DNA of 64,000 bases, from positions 1-64,000 of the forward strand of contig JAEZFW010000013.1 of NCBI GenBank assembly GCA_023417315.1. Reading direction: 5' to 3'. The notes beneath the pieces are model-generated. The model did not search any database and was not told where the DNA came from. It saw only the letters and a list, made by a program, of their open reading frames with translations. Below, piece after piece: positions 34,700-43,411 of the stretch. The translations under genes were made by a program, and so were the position numbers. The stretch comes from Pseudomonadota bacterium. GTDB lineage: Bacteria; Pseudomonadota; Gammaproteobacteria; Steroidobacterales; Steroidobacteraceae. How positions within the stretch are numbered: the stretch's first letter is position 1; each line of letters starts with the position of its first letter.

Positions 34700-37600
34700 A
34701 TGAAGGCGAAGGGCGTTGTAGCAGTGCTGGCGGGCCAGGCATCGATCGTTGCGATCCTGGTGCTCGTCCTCGTGCTCTCGCTCGCGGGCGCGCCGCTCTT
34801 GCAGCAGAAGCAGGTCGTGGCGCAGCGCATCGGCGCCGACTTCGCGCTGACCAAGGCGGAATCGATCGCAGAAGCGCTGCTCTCCTCGAACACGAGCGCA
34901 CGCAAGCTCGACCGCCACGGCGAAACGTTCACCGCACGGCATCTCACGCGCGCGATGATCATTCCGCCGCGCGATACAGCACCCCGCGGATTCCCGATCC
35001 GTGCGGTCGCTGCGCTGAAAGCGCACCCCAGTCAGCCCCACATTGAATTCGAGAATCTCGCAGGTCAACCGCATCTCCTGTATGCCGTACCGGATGGATC
35101 GGACGGCATTCTGATTCTCGAGATGAAGCTCGATCGCGAGCGCGCGATCGTTGGGCGCTTCTTCGGTCAATCGTATCTGTCAGCGAGTGCCACCGGCTTC
35201 ATCTTGCTCGCGCTCTTGCTCTTCGGTGCGTTCGGTCTGCGCTATTTCTTGCGCGCGCTCGTGCGCTTGCCGGAAGAAGAACGACGCACGACGATCATGG
35301 AGGGGCTACGGGTCGATGCTTCTCACGAACGACGCAATTTGCTGCCGTGGCTGCTCGGTCTGTGCTTGATGGTGTTCGTGCTCGACTTGTCGAATGTTCT
35401 CGATTCGGCAATCGGCATCGGCTATGTGCTCGCAATCATGCTGAGCTTGTCCTCCAACAGGCATTGGCACGCGACCGTGATTGCGACGACGGGCGCGCTG
35501 CTCTTGTTCGCGGCCCCGATCGCATCGCCCTATCACCCTGGCTGGTGGGACTACCTCGAGAATCATACGCTGACGCTGTTTGCGATCTTCGTCACCGGTT
35601 TCTTCGGCAGCGCGAACATGCGCAAGTCGCAGGCGGAAGCATTCGCCCTTGCCGAAGCAGTGCGCTCGCGCAACGAAACGACTGAGCTGCGCGCGGCGCT
35701 CGAGCGTGCCGAGGCAGCAGAAGCAGAGAATCGCCGCATGCTCGAACGCATGCGCATGGCGAACGAATCCGCGGGCATTTCCGTGTTCGAGTGGAATATC
35801 GCGGAAGACACGACGCGGGTCGATGAAGGCAGCCCGTTCATCAAGCGCCTCGGCAACGGTAGCAACGTCTTCAGGGGTTCTGAGTACGCCGACCGCTTCG
35901 TCCATCCGGAAGATCGAGAAGAATGGCGCCGCGTCTTTCACCGCGCGCTCGCAGCGCCTCCTGGACAAGATGTGTTCTCGCATCGTTATCGAGCGGTGCT
36001 GCCGGACGGCGCGATCGCGCACGTTCAATTTCATGGTCGCGTACTTCGCGATGCAACGGGCGCGCCAACCAGCGTGCTCGCAGTGGATCTGGAAGTCACG
36101 CGCGAAGAGCAGACGAAGCTCGAGATCGCGCGGCAGGCGGAGCAACTCCACGAAGCGCAAGAGCGCTTCCAGCGCGCTGTGTCCGGCACGCAGGATGCGC
36201 TGTTCGAGTTCAATCTCGTGACTGGGGAGATGTGGCATTCACCGCGCTTCATGCAGATGCTCGGCTACGCCGACGACGCTGCGCCGCCCTCGAGTGGGCT
36301 CGAAAGTCTGGTGCACCCGGATGATCAAGCAAGTCTCGCGAAAGCGATGATCGAACATCTGCAGAAAGGCACGCCGTACGACATCGAGTATCGCTTACGC
36401 AAGCGCGATGGTGAGTGGTTGTGGGTGCGCTCGCGCGCCGCGGCAGACGGAGGTGACGATGGCAGGCCGATGTGGCTCGCAGGATCGATTCACGACATTA
36501 CCGCGGAGCGTGCAGCGCGCGAAGCGCTGTTGCGCGCCACGCAGGAGGCCGAGGATGCGAGCCACGCGAAGAGCACATTCCTGGCCACGATGAGTCACGA
36601 GATCCGCACGCCGATGAACGGCATCATCGGCATGACCGGCTTGCTGCTCGATACCGGACTCGATCGTGTGCAGCGCGATTACGCCGAGACGATTCGAGCG
36701 AGCGCCGATTCGCTGCTCACGATCCTGAACGACATTCTGGACTTCTCGAAGATCGAAGCAGGCAAGCTCGATATCGAGAACCTGGAGCTGGATATTCGTG
36801 CGAACGTCGATGACGTCGGCTCGATCATGGCGTTCCAAGCAGCGGCGAAGGGCCTCGAGCTCATCGTGAATGTGCGCCCCGAAGTCCCGGAGCGCGTGAT
36901 GGGCGATCCGCAACGCATTCGTCAGTGCTTGCTCAATCTGGTCGGGAACGCCATCAAGTTCACCCAGAGCGGTGAAGTCGTAATCGAGGTTTGTGCGCTC
37001 GGATGTCAAAGCGGTCGCACGCTCGTGCACTTCGAGGTGCGTGACACCGGAATGGGTATCGCTGAGGACACGCTCGATAAGTTGTTCCAGCCGTTCACGC
37101 AAGCCGATTCGTCGACCACGCGTCGCTTCGGCGGCACCGGTCTGGGGCTTTCGATCGTGCGCAAGCTCGTGGACATGATGGGCGGCCAATGCGGCGCCCA
37201 AAGTCAGCTCGAGGTGGGATCGGCGTTCTGGTTCACCCTGCCGCTGGAAGCGACGATCGCCACCTTGGAAGAAGAAAAGTCTGCCGCTGCGCTGAAGGGC
37301 CGTCGCGTGCTGCTCGTCGATGACAACGAAACGAATCGACGAGTGCTCGCGAGCCAGATGACGTACGAAGGCTGCGAGGTGACAGCGGTCTCGAGCGCTC
37401 AACAAGCACTGCAAACGCTTCGTGCACGAGGACAGGCCGCTTTCGATGTCGTGCTGCTCGACTACCACATGCCTGACATGGATGGTGCGATGCTGGGCGA
37501 GCAGATCGTGAGCTCGCGCGATATCCCACCCACGCGTTTGATGCTGCTCACCTCACTCGACCGCTCGGGCGACATGCAACGGTTCGCCGACATCGGCTTC

Positions 37601-38533
37601 GCAGCTTACTTGACGAAACCCGTGCGTACGCGCGAGCTCATCGATTGTCTGCACCGTGCACTCTCGCACGACGCAGAGGACTGGCATATGCACAGCCAAC
37701 CAATCATCACACGAGGAACGCTGGTGGCGACAGAAGTCAAGCGCAAGTACACCGGCAGCGTGCTGCTGGTCGAAGACAATCCGATCAATCAACGCGTAGC
37801 ACGCCGCTTCCTCGAGCGCCTGGGATGCGAAGTGCACGTCGTGGGCGATGGTGCGCAAGCGGTCGAGGCCTATCAGCGCGACACGTACGGCTTCATCTTG
37901 ATGGATATGCAGATGCCGGTGATGGACGGCATCGAAGCGACACGACGCATTCGCGAGCTGGAAGCGGACCGCAAGCGCACGCCGATCGTTGCGCTCACGG
38001 CGAACGCGATGATGGGAACGCTCGAGCGCTGCCTCGAAGCAGGCATGGACGATTACTTGACGAAACCTCTCGACATCTCTCGTCTCGAAGACGTATTGGA
38101 TCGATTCATGGGCAACTCTTCCGATCGAAAATCAAACACCGAAAGCGGCGCGCCTCGAATCGCGAGCGCCGATGTCTCCGTACGTGCTCGCCTGACCGAG
38201 ATTGCGGGCGATGATGTGGAGTTCATCGCAGAGCTGATCGGCGCGTTCTTGACCGGCGGTGAGGACACGTTGCGCGAGCTGCAGGCGGCCGTGGCGAATG
38301 GCGATTCCGCTGCGATCGGTCGTGCTGCACACAAGCTCAAAGGCGCGAGCGCAAATCTGCATGTCGACGGACTCGCCGCCATGGCGCTCGAAATCGAGAC
38401 GCGCGCGAAGGCGGGTCAGTCGGGTGACTGGCGCGCCGATGTCGAACGCATCACGACGGAGTTCGAACGCGTGAGCGAAGCGCTGCGCGGCGAGATGGCG
38501 CTCATGCAGATCGAGCAGCGGGCGGCGGGTTAG
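34700..38533 (+). CDS. Hybrid sensor histidine kinase with two receivers and HPt
   Basis: A 1277-residue phosphorelay kinase. The ATG at 34700 follows GGAGAAGCG and is preferred to one nine codons upstream. Order: an N-terminal membrane segment and ~130-residue periplasmic loop, further helices to about residue 310, a coiled coil (RAALERAEAAEAENRRMLE), two PAS domains (about 345-470 and 485-610), HisKA with His633 (MSHEIRTPMNGIIGMTG), HATPase, a first receiver with Asp921, a second with Asp1069 (MDMQMPVMDG), and a C-terminal HPt with His1211 (AAHKLKGASANL). All phosphotransfer residues are present. It is paralogous to the protein at 43412-47203. No response regulator is adjacent, so the output must act in trans. 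Confidence 0.95.
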   Translation: MKAKGVVAVLAGQASIVAILVLVLVLSLAGAPLLQQKQVVAQRIGADFALTKAESIAEALLSSNTSARKLDRHGETFTARHLTRAMIIPPRDTAPRGFPIRAVAALKAHPSQPHIEFENLAGQPHLLYAVPDGSDGILILEMKLDRERAIVGRFFGQSYLSASATGFILLALLLFGAFGLRYFLRALVRLPEEERRTTIMEGLRVDASHERRNLLPWLLGLCLMVFVLDLSNVLDSAIGIGYVLAIMLSLSSNRHWHATVIATTGALLLFAAPIASPYHPGWWDYLENHTLTLFAIFVTGFFGSANMRKSQAEAFALAEAVRSRNETTELRAALERAEAAEAENRRMLERMRMANESAGISVFEWNIAEDTTRVDEGSPFIKRLGNGSNVFRGSEYADRFVHPEDREEWRRVFHRALAAPPGQDVFSHRYRAVLPDGAIAHVQFHGRVLRDATGAPTSVLAVDLEVTREEQTKLEIARQAEQLHEAQERFQRAVSGTQDALFEFNLVTGEMWHSPRFMQMLGYADDAAPPSSGLESLVHPDDQASLAKAMIEHLQKGTPYDIEYRLRKRDGEWLWVRSRAAADGGDDGRPMWLAGSIHDITAERAAREALLRATQEAEDASHAKSTFLATMSHEIRTPMNGIIGMTGLLLDTGLDRVQRDYAETIRASADSLLTILNDILDFSKIEAGKLDIENLELDIRANVDDVGSIMAFQAAAKGLELIVNVRPEVPERVMGDPQRIRQCLLNLVGNAIKFTQSGEVVIEVCALGCQSGRTLVHFEVRDTGMGIAEDTLDKLFQPFTQADSSTTRRFGGTGLGLSIVRKLVDMMGGQCGAQSQLEVGSAFWFTLPLEATIATLEEEKSAAALKGRRVLLVDDNETNRRVLASQMTYEGCEVTAVSSAQQALQTLRARGQAAFDVVLLDYHMPDMDGAMLGEQIVSSRDIPPTRLMLLTSLDRSGDMQRFADIGFAAYLTKPVRTRELIDCLHRALSHDAEDWHMHSQPIITRGTLVATEVKRKYTGSVLLVEDNPINQRVARRFLERLGCEVHVVGDGAQAVEAYQRDTYGFILMDMQMPVMDGIEATRRIRELEADRKRTPIVALTANAMMGTLERCLEAGMDDYLTKPLDISRLEDVLDRFMGNSSDRKSNTESGAPRIASADVSVRARLTEIAGDDVEFIAELIGAFLTGGEDTLRELQAAVANGDSAAIGRAAHKLKGASANLHVDGLAAMALEIETRAKAGQSGDWRADVERITTEFERVSEALRGEMALMQIEQRAAG

Positions 38534-38540
38534 GTTTTCT

Positions 38541-38665
38541 AAAGAGTAACCACATAGAACACAAAGGACACAGAAAAGAACGGAGTCATATAGGCCGCGC
38601 GTGCGCCACGATCAATAGATCTTTTTTCTGTTTTGTGTTCTTTGTGTTCTTTGTGGTTACTCTTT
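38541..38665. repeat. AT-rich palindrome with AACACAAAGGACACA arms (element E16)
   Basis: The left arm AAAGAGTAACCACATAGAAC and following to 38579 is mirrored by a right arm of TTTTTTCTGTTTTGTGTTCT and following to GGTTACTCTTT at 38665. The arms are ~40 bases and much richer in A+T than the rest of the window. The core GAGTCATATAGGCCGCGCG is GC-rich. It separates the convergent kinase and yggX genes and may act as a two-way terminator. Confidence 0.88.
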
Positions 38666-38693
38666 CCTTGGGCCATCACTTTCTCCTAGGCCA

Positions 38694-38963
38694 TTACTCC
38701 TCTGGCACGAACTCCTTCGGCTTCTCCGAGCCGCCGCCGAAGAAGAACTTCTCCATCTCGGCCACTAAGAACTTTCGTGCTTTCGGATCGACGGGCGTCA
38801 GTCGGTACTCGTTAATGAGCATCGTTTGATGCCTGAGCCAACGTTGCCAACCCTCCTTGGAAACGTTCTCGTAGATGCGCTGGCCGAGCTCGCCCGGGTA
38901 CGGCGCGTAATCGAGGCCTTCGGCTTCGGTGCCGAGCACGACGCAATTCACGGTTCGTGACAT
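38694..38963 (-). CDS. yggX: Probable Fe(2+)-trafficking / oxidative damage protection protein YggX
   Basis: An 89-residue protein starting at the ATG at 38963 (MSRTVNCVVLG), with a GAGGA ribosome-binding site upstream. It carries the family hallmarks: Cys7 near the N-terminus, GLDYAPYPGELGQRIYENVS, KEGWQRWLRHQTMLINEYRL and FLVAEMEKFFFG. YggX protects iron-sulfur proteins against oxidative damage. It follows mutY by 46 bases on the same strand, the usual gammaproteobacterial operon; MutY itself has an iron-sulfur cluster. Confidence 0.97.
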   Translation of the reverse strand: MSRTVNCVVLGTEAEGLDYAPYPGELGQRIYENVSKEGWQRWLRHQTMLINEYRLTPVDPKARKFLVAEMEKFFFGGGSEKPKEFVPEE

Positions 38964-39009
38964 GAGCAAATCCTCATCAGCGAATTAAGCAACATCTCTT
39001 CGAGTTCTG

Positions 39010-40074
39010 TCAGCTGAGCGCCAGCGCCGCGGCGCTCGCGAGCTGCATGAGATCGAGCACTGGCTTCGCGAGCCCGATTTTGGCCGGCGCAGCGGGGTCA
39101 TACCAAAGCCCTCGGGCTTCACCGACCGTCAGCACAGGCTCGACCGGCGTCACGAGCACTGGATGCAGCGTGAGGTCGAAATGAGTAAACGCGTGCGAAT
39201 AGGCAGGCATCGATCTCGGGTGGACGTTGGACACGCCGATGCGTGCGACATAGCTGCAGGCTTGATCGAAGCTATCGAACTGCGGGAACGTCCACAACCC
39301 ACCCCAGATCCCTCGTGCAGGCCGCTTCTCGAGCCACACAGCTCCATCGCCGCGCGCAAGAATGAGCGCATGCGCGCTGCGTGCGGGGCGTAGCTTCTTC
39401 GGCCGAGGCGTCGGCAACGAGGCTTGACGTCCTTCCTGAAAAGCAACACAGCCCGAGCGCAAGGGACACGCGATGCACAACGGACGTGAACGCACACAGA
39501 TGATTGCGCCCAGATCCATGATCGCTTGCGTGTAGTGCGCGACTCGCTCGCTCGGCGTGCACGAATCCGCAAGCACCCAAAGCTGCTCCTCGATTTTCTT
39601 GTCGCCGGGATAGCCGCTCACGCCGAAATAGCGGGCGAGCACGCGCTTGACGTTACCGTCGAGAATCGGATGGCGGGCCGCTTGTGAAAGCGCGAGGATC
39701 GCACCGGCGGTCGAGCGTCCGATACCAGGTAATGCTTGCACCTGATCTAAGGTGCGCGGAAAGTGGCCGTTGTGGTCGCTGACGATGATGCACGCCGTGC
39801 GATGCAGATTGCGCGCCCGGGCGTAGTAGCCGAGCCCGGTCCAGAGGTGCAGCACCTCATCGATTGAAGCCGCGGCGAGCGCGTGAACGTCGGGGAAGCG
39901 GGCCATGAATCGCTCATAGAACGGGATGACCGTCGTGACCTGGGTCTGCTGCAGCATGATCTCCGACACCCACACTCGGTATGGCGTCGGGTCGCGCTGC
40001 CACGGGAGGTCTTTGCGTCCCGCGGAGTCGAACCAAGTCAGTAAGGGCTGGGCGATTGGGGATTCAGGTAACAT
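39010..40074 (-). CDS. mutY: A/G-specific adenine DNA glycosylase MutY
   Basis: A 354-residue base-excision repair enzyme that removes adenine paired with 8-oxoguanine. The N-terminal HhH-GPD domain has SEIMLQQTQV with the catalytic Glu, the helix-hairpin-helix ALPGIGRSTAGAILALS, and the catalytic Asp in ILDGNVKRV. The [4Fe-4S] cluster ligands are four Cys in the spacing C-x6-C-x2-C-x5-C (CVRSRPLCIACPLRSGC). The C-terminal Nudix-like 8-oxoG recognition domain follows (ALILARGDGAVWLEKRPARG, IWGGLWTFPQF). It is the first gene of the mutY-yggX pair. The start at 40074 gives a normal N-terminus. Confidence 0.97.
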   Translation of the reverse strand: MLPESPIAQPLLTWFDSAGRKDLPWQRDPTPYRVWVSEIMLQQTQVTTVIPFYERFMARFPDVHALAAASIDEVLHLWTGLGYYARARNLHRTACIIVSDHNGHFPRTLDQVQALPGIGRSTAGAILALSQAARHPILDGNVKRVLARYFGVSGYPGDKKIEEQLWVLADSCTPSERVAHYTQAIMDLGAIICVRSRPLCIACPLRSGCVAFQEGRQASLPTPRPKKLRPARSAHALILARGDGAVWLEKRPARGIWGGLWTFPQFDSFDQACSYVARIGVSNVHPRSMPAYSHAFTHFDLTLHPVLVTPVEPVLTVGEARGLWYDPAAPAKIGLAKPVLDLMQLASAAALALS

Positions 40075-40094
40075 CCCGCAAGTCTAATCGGTAG

Positions 40095-40292
40095 AGCGCT
40101 CCCGCTGGAAAGGCGCGTTGTGCCGATAACGCCCGCTGGAGAGCTGCCGCTAGAAAGGCGCCCGGCGCCGAGGAAGCTATCGCGAGTCAGGAACCTGGGG
40201 TAGGAATTGCAGTTTGCTGTCTTTTCTGTCCAGCGGGAGCTTTCCCGGCGCGATGCGCCCTTCTAGCGATAACTGTCTAGCGGGAGCTTTCT
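40095..40292. repeat. Intergenic palindrome with CTCCCGCTGGAAAGGCGC arms (element E9)
   Basis: The left arm has GCTCCCGCTGGAAAGGCGCG and CCGCTAGAAAGGCGCCCGGC units; the right arm has CCAGCGGGAGCTTTCCCGGC and TCTAGCGGGAGCTTTCTA. The core runs from GAGTCAGGAACC to TTTTCTGTCC. It fills the gap between mutY and the SRPBCC gene. Confidence 0.8.
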
Positions 40293-40300
40293 AAGTTGCG

Positions 40301-40876
40301 TCAGCCGCCGACTTCATGTTGGGCGCGGGCCTCGACGTTCTCGAACAACTCGACCGTCGCTTCTTCCAACGTCGAAAGCATCCACCGGCGTCCACCGAGT
40401 GCAGGCACCCAGAATCCAGGCACGATGCTGGTTCGGTAGATGATCCGTGTTCGTGTGTCGTCGACAGCTTCGATGATCGTGTGCGTCTCGCCGAACCGCA
40501 CGTCGCTCTTGCTCGGATCGGTCGTGGCAATGAGCGTGAGCGGTTGCTCGATGACTTCCTCGACTCGCTTCACCGTACGACAAAAAGGGCCGAAGCATGC
40601 GCGTAACTTCGTCTCCAACACCGCAGTCGTCGGTGTGGGGCGCTCCACGACGCGCGCCTGCAGGATTCGCTCATCGAGGTCCGGATAACCTTCATAGTTG
40701 CGCAGCACCGCTTCGACTGCGCTCGCCGGCGCATCCAGCACGGCAATCACTTCGCAGCGAAATTGCTTCTCCGCATAGGTGCTCTCCACCCGCTCCGTCT
40801 CGAACGCACACGCAGCGCCGCCGAAGACGGGCAAGGGCAGCAGCAAGATGAGCGTGGCGAGAACGGAGGGGCGCAT
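40301..40876 (-). CDS. Exported SRPBCC/START-like protein
   Basis: A ~191-residue protein with a signal peptide (MRPSVLATLILLLPLPVFGG, probably cleaved near ACAFE) and a helix-grip SRPBCC fold: FRCEVIAVLDAPASAVEAVL, RNYEGYPDLDERILQARVVE, TRTRIIYRTSIVPGFWVPAL. The start is the ATG at 40876, or two codons earlier. Related proteins bind lipids or other hydrophobic ligands, and the exported location suggests periplasmic lipid handling. Two Cys in LRACFGPFCR may form a disulfide. AsmA lies upstream on the same strand, with palindrome E10 between them, so cotranscription and a shared lipid role are possible but unproven. Confidence 0.78.
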   Translation of the reverse strand: MRPSVLATLILLLPLPVFGGAACAFETERVESTYAEKQFRCEVIAVLDAPASAVEAVLRNYEGYPDLDERILQARVVERPTPTTAVLETKLRACFGPFCRTVKRVEEVIEQPLTLIATTDPSKSDVRFGETHTIIEAVDDTRTRIIYRTSIVPGFWVPALGGRRWMLSTLEEATVELFENVEARAQHEVGG

Positions 40877-40883
40877 TGGCAAA

Positions 40884-41053
40884 GTGACGGAGTGACGGAG
40901 TGACGAGGTGACGGGGTGACGAAGCGACGGAGTCAGAAGTTCTCGGCCTGTAACCCTACGGCAGTGAGCAACTCCCGCAAGTAGGTACCCGCCACAGGAC
41001 CGACGGTTCCCCGCCCTGACTTCGTCACTCCGTCACTTCGTCACCCCGTCACT
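40884..41053. repeat. Intergenic palindrome with GTGACGGAG arms (element E10)
   Basis: The left arm has six 9-base units (GTGACGGAG, GTGACGAGG, GTGACGGGG, GTGACGAAG and variants). It joins the core at GTCAGAAGTTC; the core ends CGCCCTGAC and the right arm is CTTCGTCACTCCGTCACTTC and following. It fills the gap between asmA-like and SRPBCC genes and is the clearest example of the family. Confidence 0.9.
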
Positions 41054-41067
41054 CGAATCCCCAGCCG

Positions 41068-43245
41068 TCAACGGCCGAAGATGTCCTTGAGCTTATCCCC
41101 CAACTTATCCTTCACCTTCTCTTCCAACTTCTCGCGCTCTTCTTCGACGCGTTCTTTGACTCTACCTTTCAGATAGCCCTCGATGTCAGGGCGCACTTTG
41201 GGATCGGTGAGCGAGCCTGTGATCTTCACGGGGATTTCCGCATCGACGAGCTCTTCCATCTGCGCGGCGTCGGCACCCTCGCGTGGAATCTTCAAAACGG
41301 CCGCGAGGAGACGATAGTCCAGTGTCTCGTTGGGAATATCGACCGTGCCTTGACCGGTCACCTTGAGGTACTGCATCGCGACATTGAGGTCATTGTTCGT
41401 GAGCACGCCCTTGCTCATCGTGCCCGTGCCGGTCAGCGCGGTGAAAGGCGTGCGCGCCGGACCGCTGCGCTCGGGAACGGGCTGCTGACGCAGCACTGCG
41501 CGAGCGCGTCGAATCTCATACCACAAATCGGCCCCCTCCAAAGCGCCGTCGGCGACCTTGAAATCCAAGGCGCCATCGAGCGTCTTCATGATGTCGTCCG
41601 TCGTGCGGCCCGCGCCAGTGAGCTTCGCATTCAAGCTGCCCTTTCCGGAGACTCGATCGGTTTCGAAGAAGTCTTTGAACAAGGGCGCGAAGTCGACCCC
41701 ACTTACGTGCTCATCGAGCGACACGCGCGCAACTTGTCCCGTCGCATCGATCGAGATGTCGCCTCGATACTGGCCGCCATACATCGAGGCCTCCGAAGGA
41801 TGAAAGCGCACTTTGCCGTCGCGCGCGTTCACGCCGAGGCGCAATTTCGAGAACGTCATGCCTGCGAAGATCGCCTCCCCGATCGAAAGTTGACCGCGAG
41901 CGTTCAAAGAACGCAATGCATCGACCGGGATTTCCGTCGGAGGCTCCTCGCCCTTCTCCGCGGGTGCATCCGAAGGCGGGGGCAAGTAGCGATCGGCATT
42001 GATGCGATCCACGTTGAGATCGAAGCGCAAAGCCTTCGAATCGAAATCCGCTACGCCGAACATACCCTTTGCAGTCGTGTCATCCAGCTGCATCACGATG
42101 TCGCCGAGCTCCGCAGAGGTCTTCGTGAGCGCCACGTTGCTCGAGAAGCTCAAGCGTGCGAGCACCTTCGGATCTTCCGTCGTCGGAACCTCGACGCCCA
42201 ACTTAGGGAGCCATTCTCGCAACGACACCGGATCGAGCTTCAAAGGCCCGCGCAGGCGCGGCGCGTCGAGGATCTCTTCGCCTGTCAACGCGCCAGTCAA
42301 GTGAGCACCCGCGAGATTCAGATCGAGCGCGCTCAGCTCGAGCGTTTGACTCGCGAGATTCGCATTGAAATCCTTGGCGGCGAGTTCGATCGGCACGCCA
42401 GCTTCGGGGAAGCCTTCCCCCTTCCACGTCGTCGTGACGTTCAAGCCTGTCAGACGATAGATTTCCTGCGCGACGTTCGCCTCCAACGTCGCTGCGCGAA
42501 TCCCGACGGGTACGCCCTCGGCGGGGTAGCCCTGGCCTGTGACCGTCACATCGATCTCGGGCTCATCCAGCCGATGTGAATTGCGCTCCAGATCGGCGGT
42601 GACATTCGCCGCCACGCGCACTTTCGCCGCTAGCGCCGGCTCCTGATCGAAGACGAAATCAGTTTCGAAATCGAACGGCTCACCCGATGCAAGTCGGCCC
42701 GTCGTCAGATTGAAATCGCGAATCGTGTGGCGCGATTTTTCTTGGCGATTCTCCATCACGACTGCCGCATCTCGAATGTCGAGCCCCGCGATGGTTGGCA
42801 GCTCCGCAGGTTGGTCGCTTTGCTCCTGCGTGGTTTGCGCCTCTTGCTCGCCGAGGTCGGCCCAATTGGTGCGGCCCTCCTCATCCGTGATCAGGCGCAC
42901 CCGCGCGCCCACGAGTCGCACCTCACCCACTTCGATCTTGCCGCGTAAGAGCGGCAGCAGACGCGCTGCGACCCGCGCTTCTTGAATCGAGACGAAGGGC
43001 TCATCGCCGAATCCAGGAGCATCGCCGAGACTCGCCGGCCCGACTTCCAACGCAATCCAGGGAAAGACCGAGAGCTTCAAATCGCCCGTCAGCGTCAGGT
43101 CGCGGCCTGTCTCGCGCTCGACGAGCTGCTCGATGTCATCGCGGAAATCATTCGGATCCACGAAGATCAAGACCAACACCAGCGCCACGACGATCAGGGC
43201 CACCAGAGCACCGACCACATATCCAGCAATTTTCAACGCGCGCAT
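41068..43245 (-). CDS. AsmA-family inner-membrane-anchored protein
   Basis: A 725-residue AsmA/TamB-like protein. A single N-terminal membrane anchor (IAGYVVGALVALIVVALVLV) precedes the conserved FVDPNDFRDDIEQLVERETG-type start of the AsmA N-terminal domain and GDLKLSVFPWIALEVGPASLG. The middle is a long series of beta strands predicted for a lipid-conducting groove. The AsmA_2 region near residues 500-640 has KDFFETDRVSGKGSLNAKLT and LEGADLWYEIRRARAVL. The C-terminus is a charged coiled coil (KERVEEEREKLEEKVKDKLG). The family moves phospholipids between membranes or affects outer-membrane assembly. The gene is divergent from the hybrid kinase gene. Confidence 0.93.
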   Translation of the reverse strand: MRALKIAGYVVGALVALIVVALVLVLIFVDPNDFRDDIEQLVERETGRDLTLTGDLKLSVFPWIALEVGPASLGDAPGFGDEPFVSIQEARVAARLLPLLRGKIEVGEVRLVGARVRLITDEEGRTNWADLGEQEAQTTQEQSDQPAELPTIAGLDIRDAAVVMENRQEKSRHTIRDFNLTTGRLASGEPFDFETDFVFDQEPALAAKVRVAANVTADLERNSHRLDEPEIDVTVTGQGYPAEGVPVGIRAATLEANVAQEIYRLTGLNVTTTWKGEGFPEAGVPIELAAKDFNANLASQTLELSALDLNLAGAHLTGALTGEEILDAPRLRGPLKLDPVSLREWLPKLGVEVPTTEDPKVLARLSFSSNVALTKTSAELGDIVMQLDDTTAKGMFGVADFDSKALRFDLNVDRINADRYLPPPSDAPAEKGEEPPTEIPVDALRSLNARGQLSIGEAIFAGMTFSKLRLGVNARDGKVRFHPSEASMYGGQYRGDISIDATGQVARVSLDEHVSGVDFAPLFKDFFETDRVSGKGSLNAKLTGAGRTTDDIMKTLDGALDFKVADGALEGADLWYEIRRARAVLRQQPVPERSGPARTPFTALTGTGTMSKGVLTNNDLNVAMQYLKVTGQGTVDIPNETLDYRLLAAVLKIPREGADAAQMEELVDAEIPVKITGSLTDPKVRPDIEGYLKGRVKERVEEEREKLEEKVKDKLGDKLKDIFGR

Positions 43246-43411
43246 CCAGGTTTCCTCGTAGGCAGCGGGTCGGGGGCTCTCGCGACCGTGACCCTGATCA
43301 CACGCGGCAGTCTAGCAGGCCCGAGGAACGTCCTTCCCGATAGGCAATCGGTCAGACGATCCCTGAATCTCTTGCACTGCCGCTCCCCTTCCTTGTACGC
43401 CTGCCGATGCA

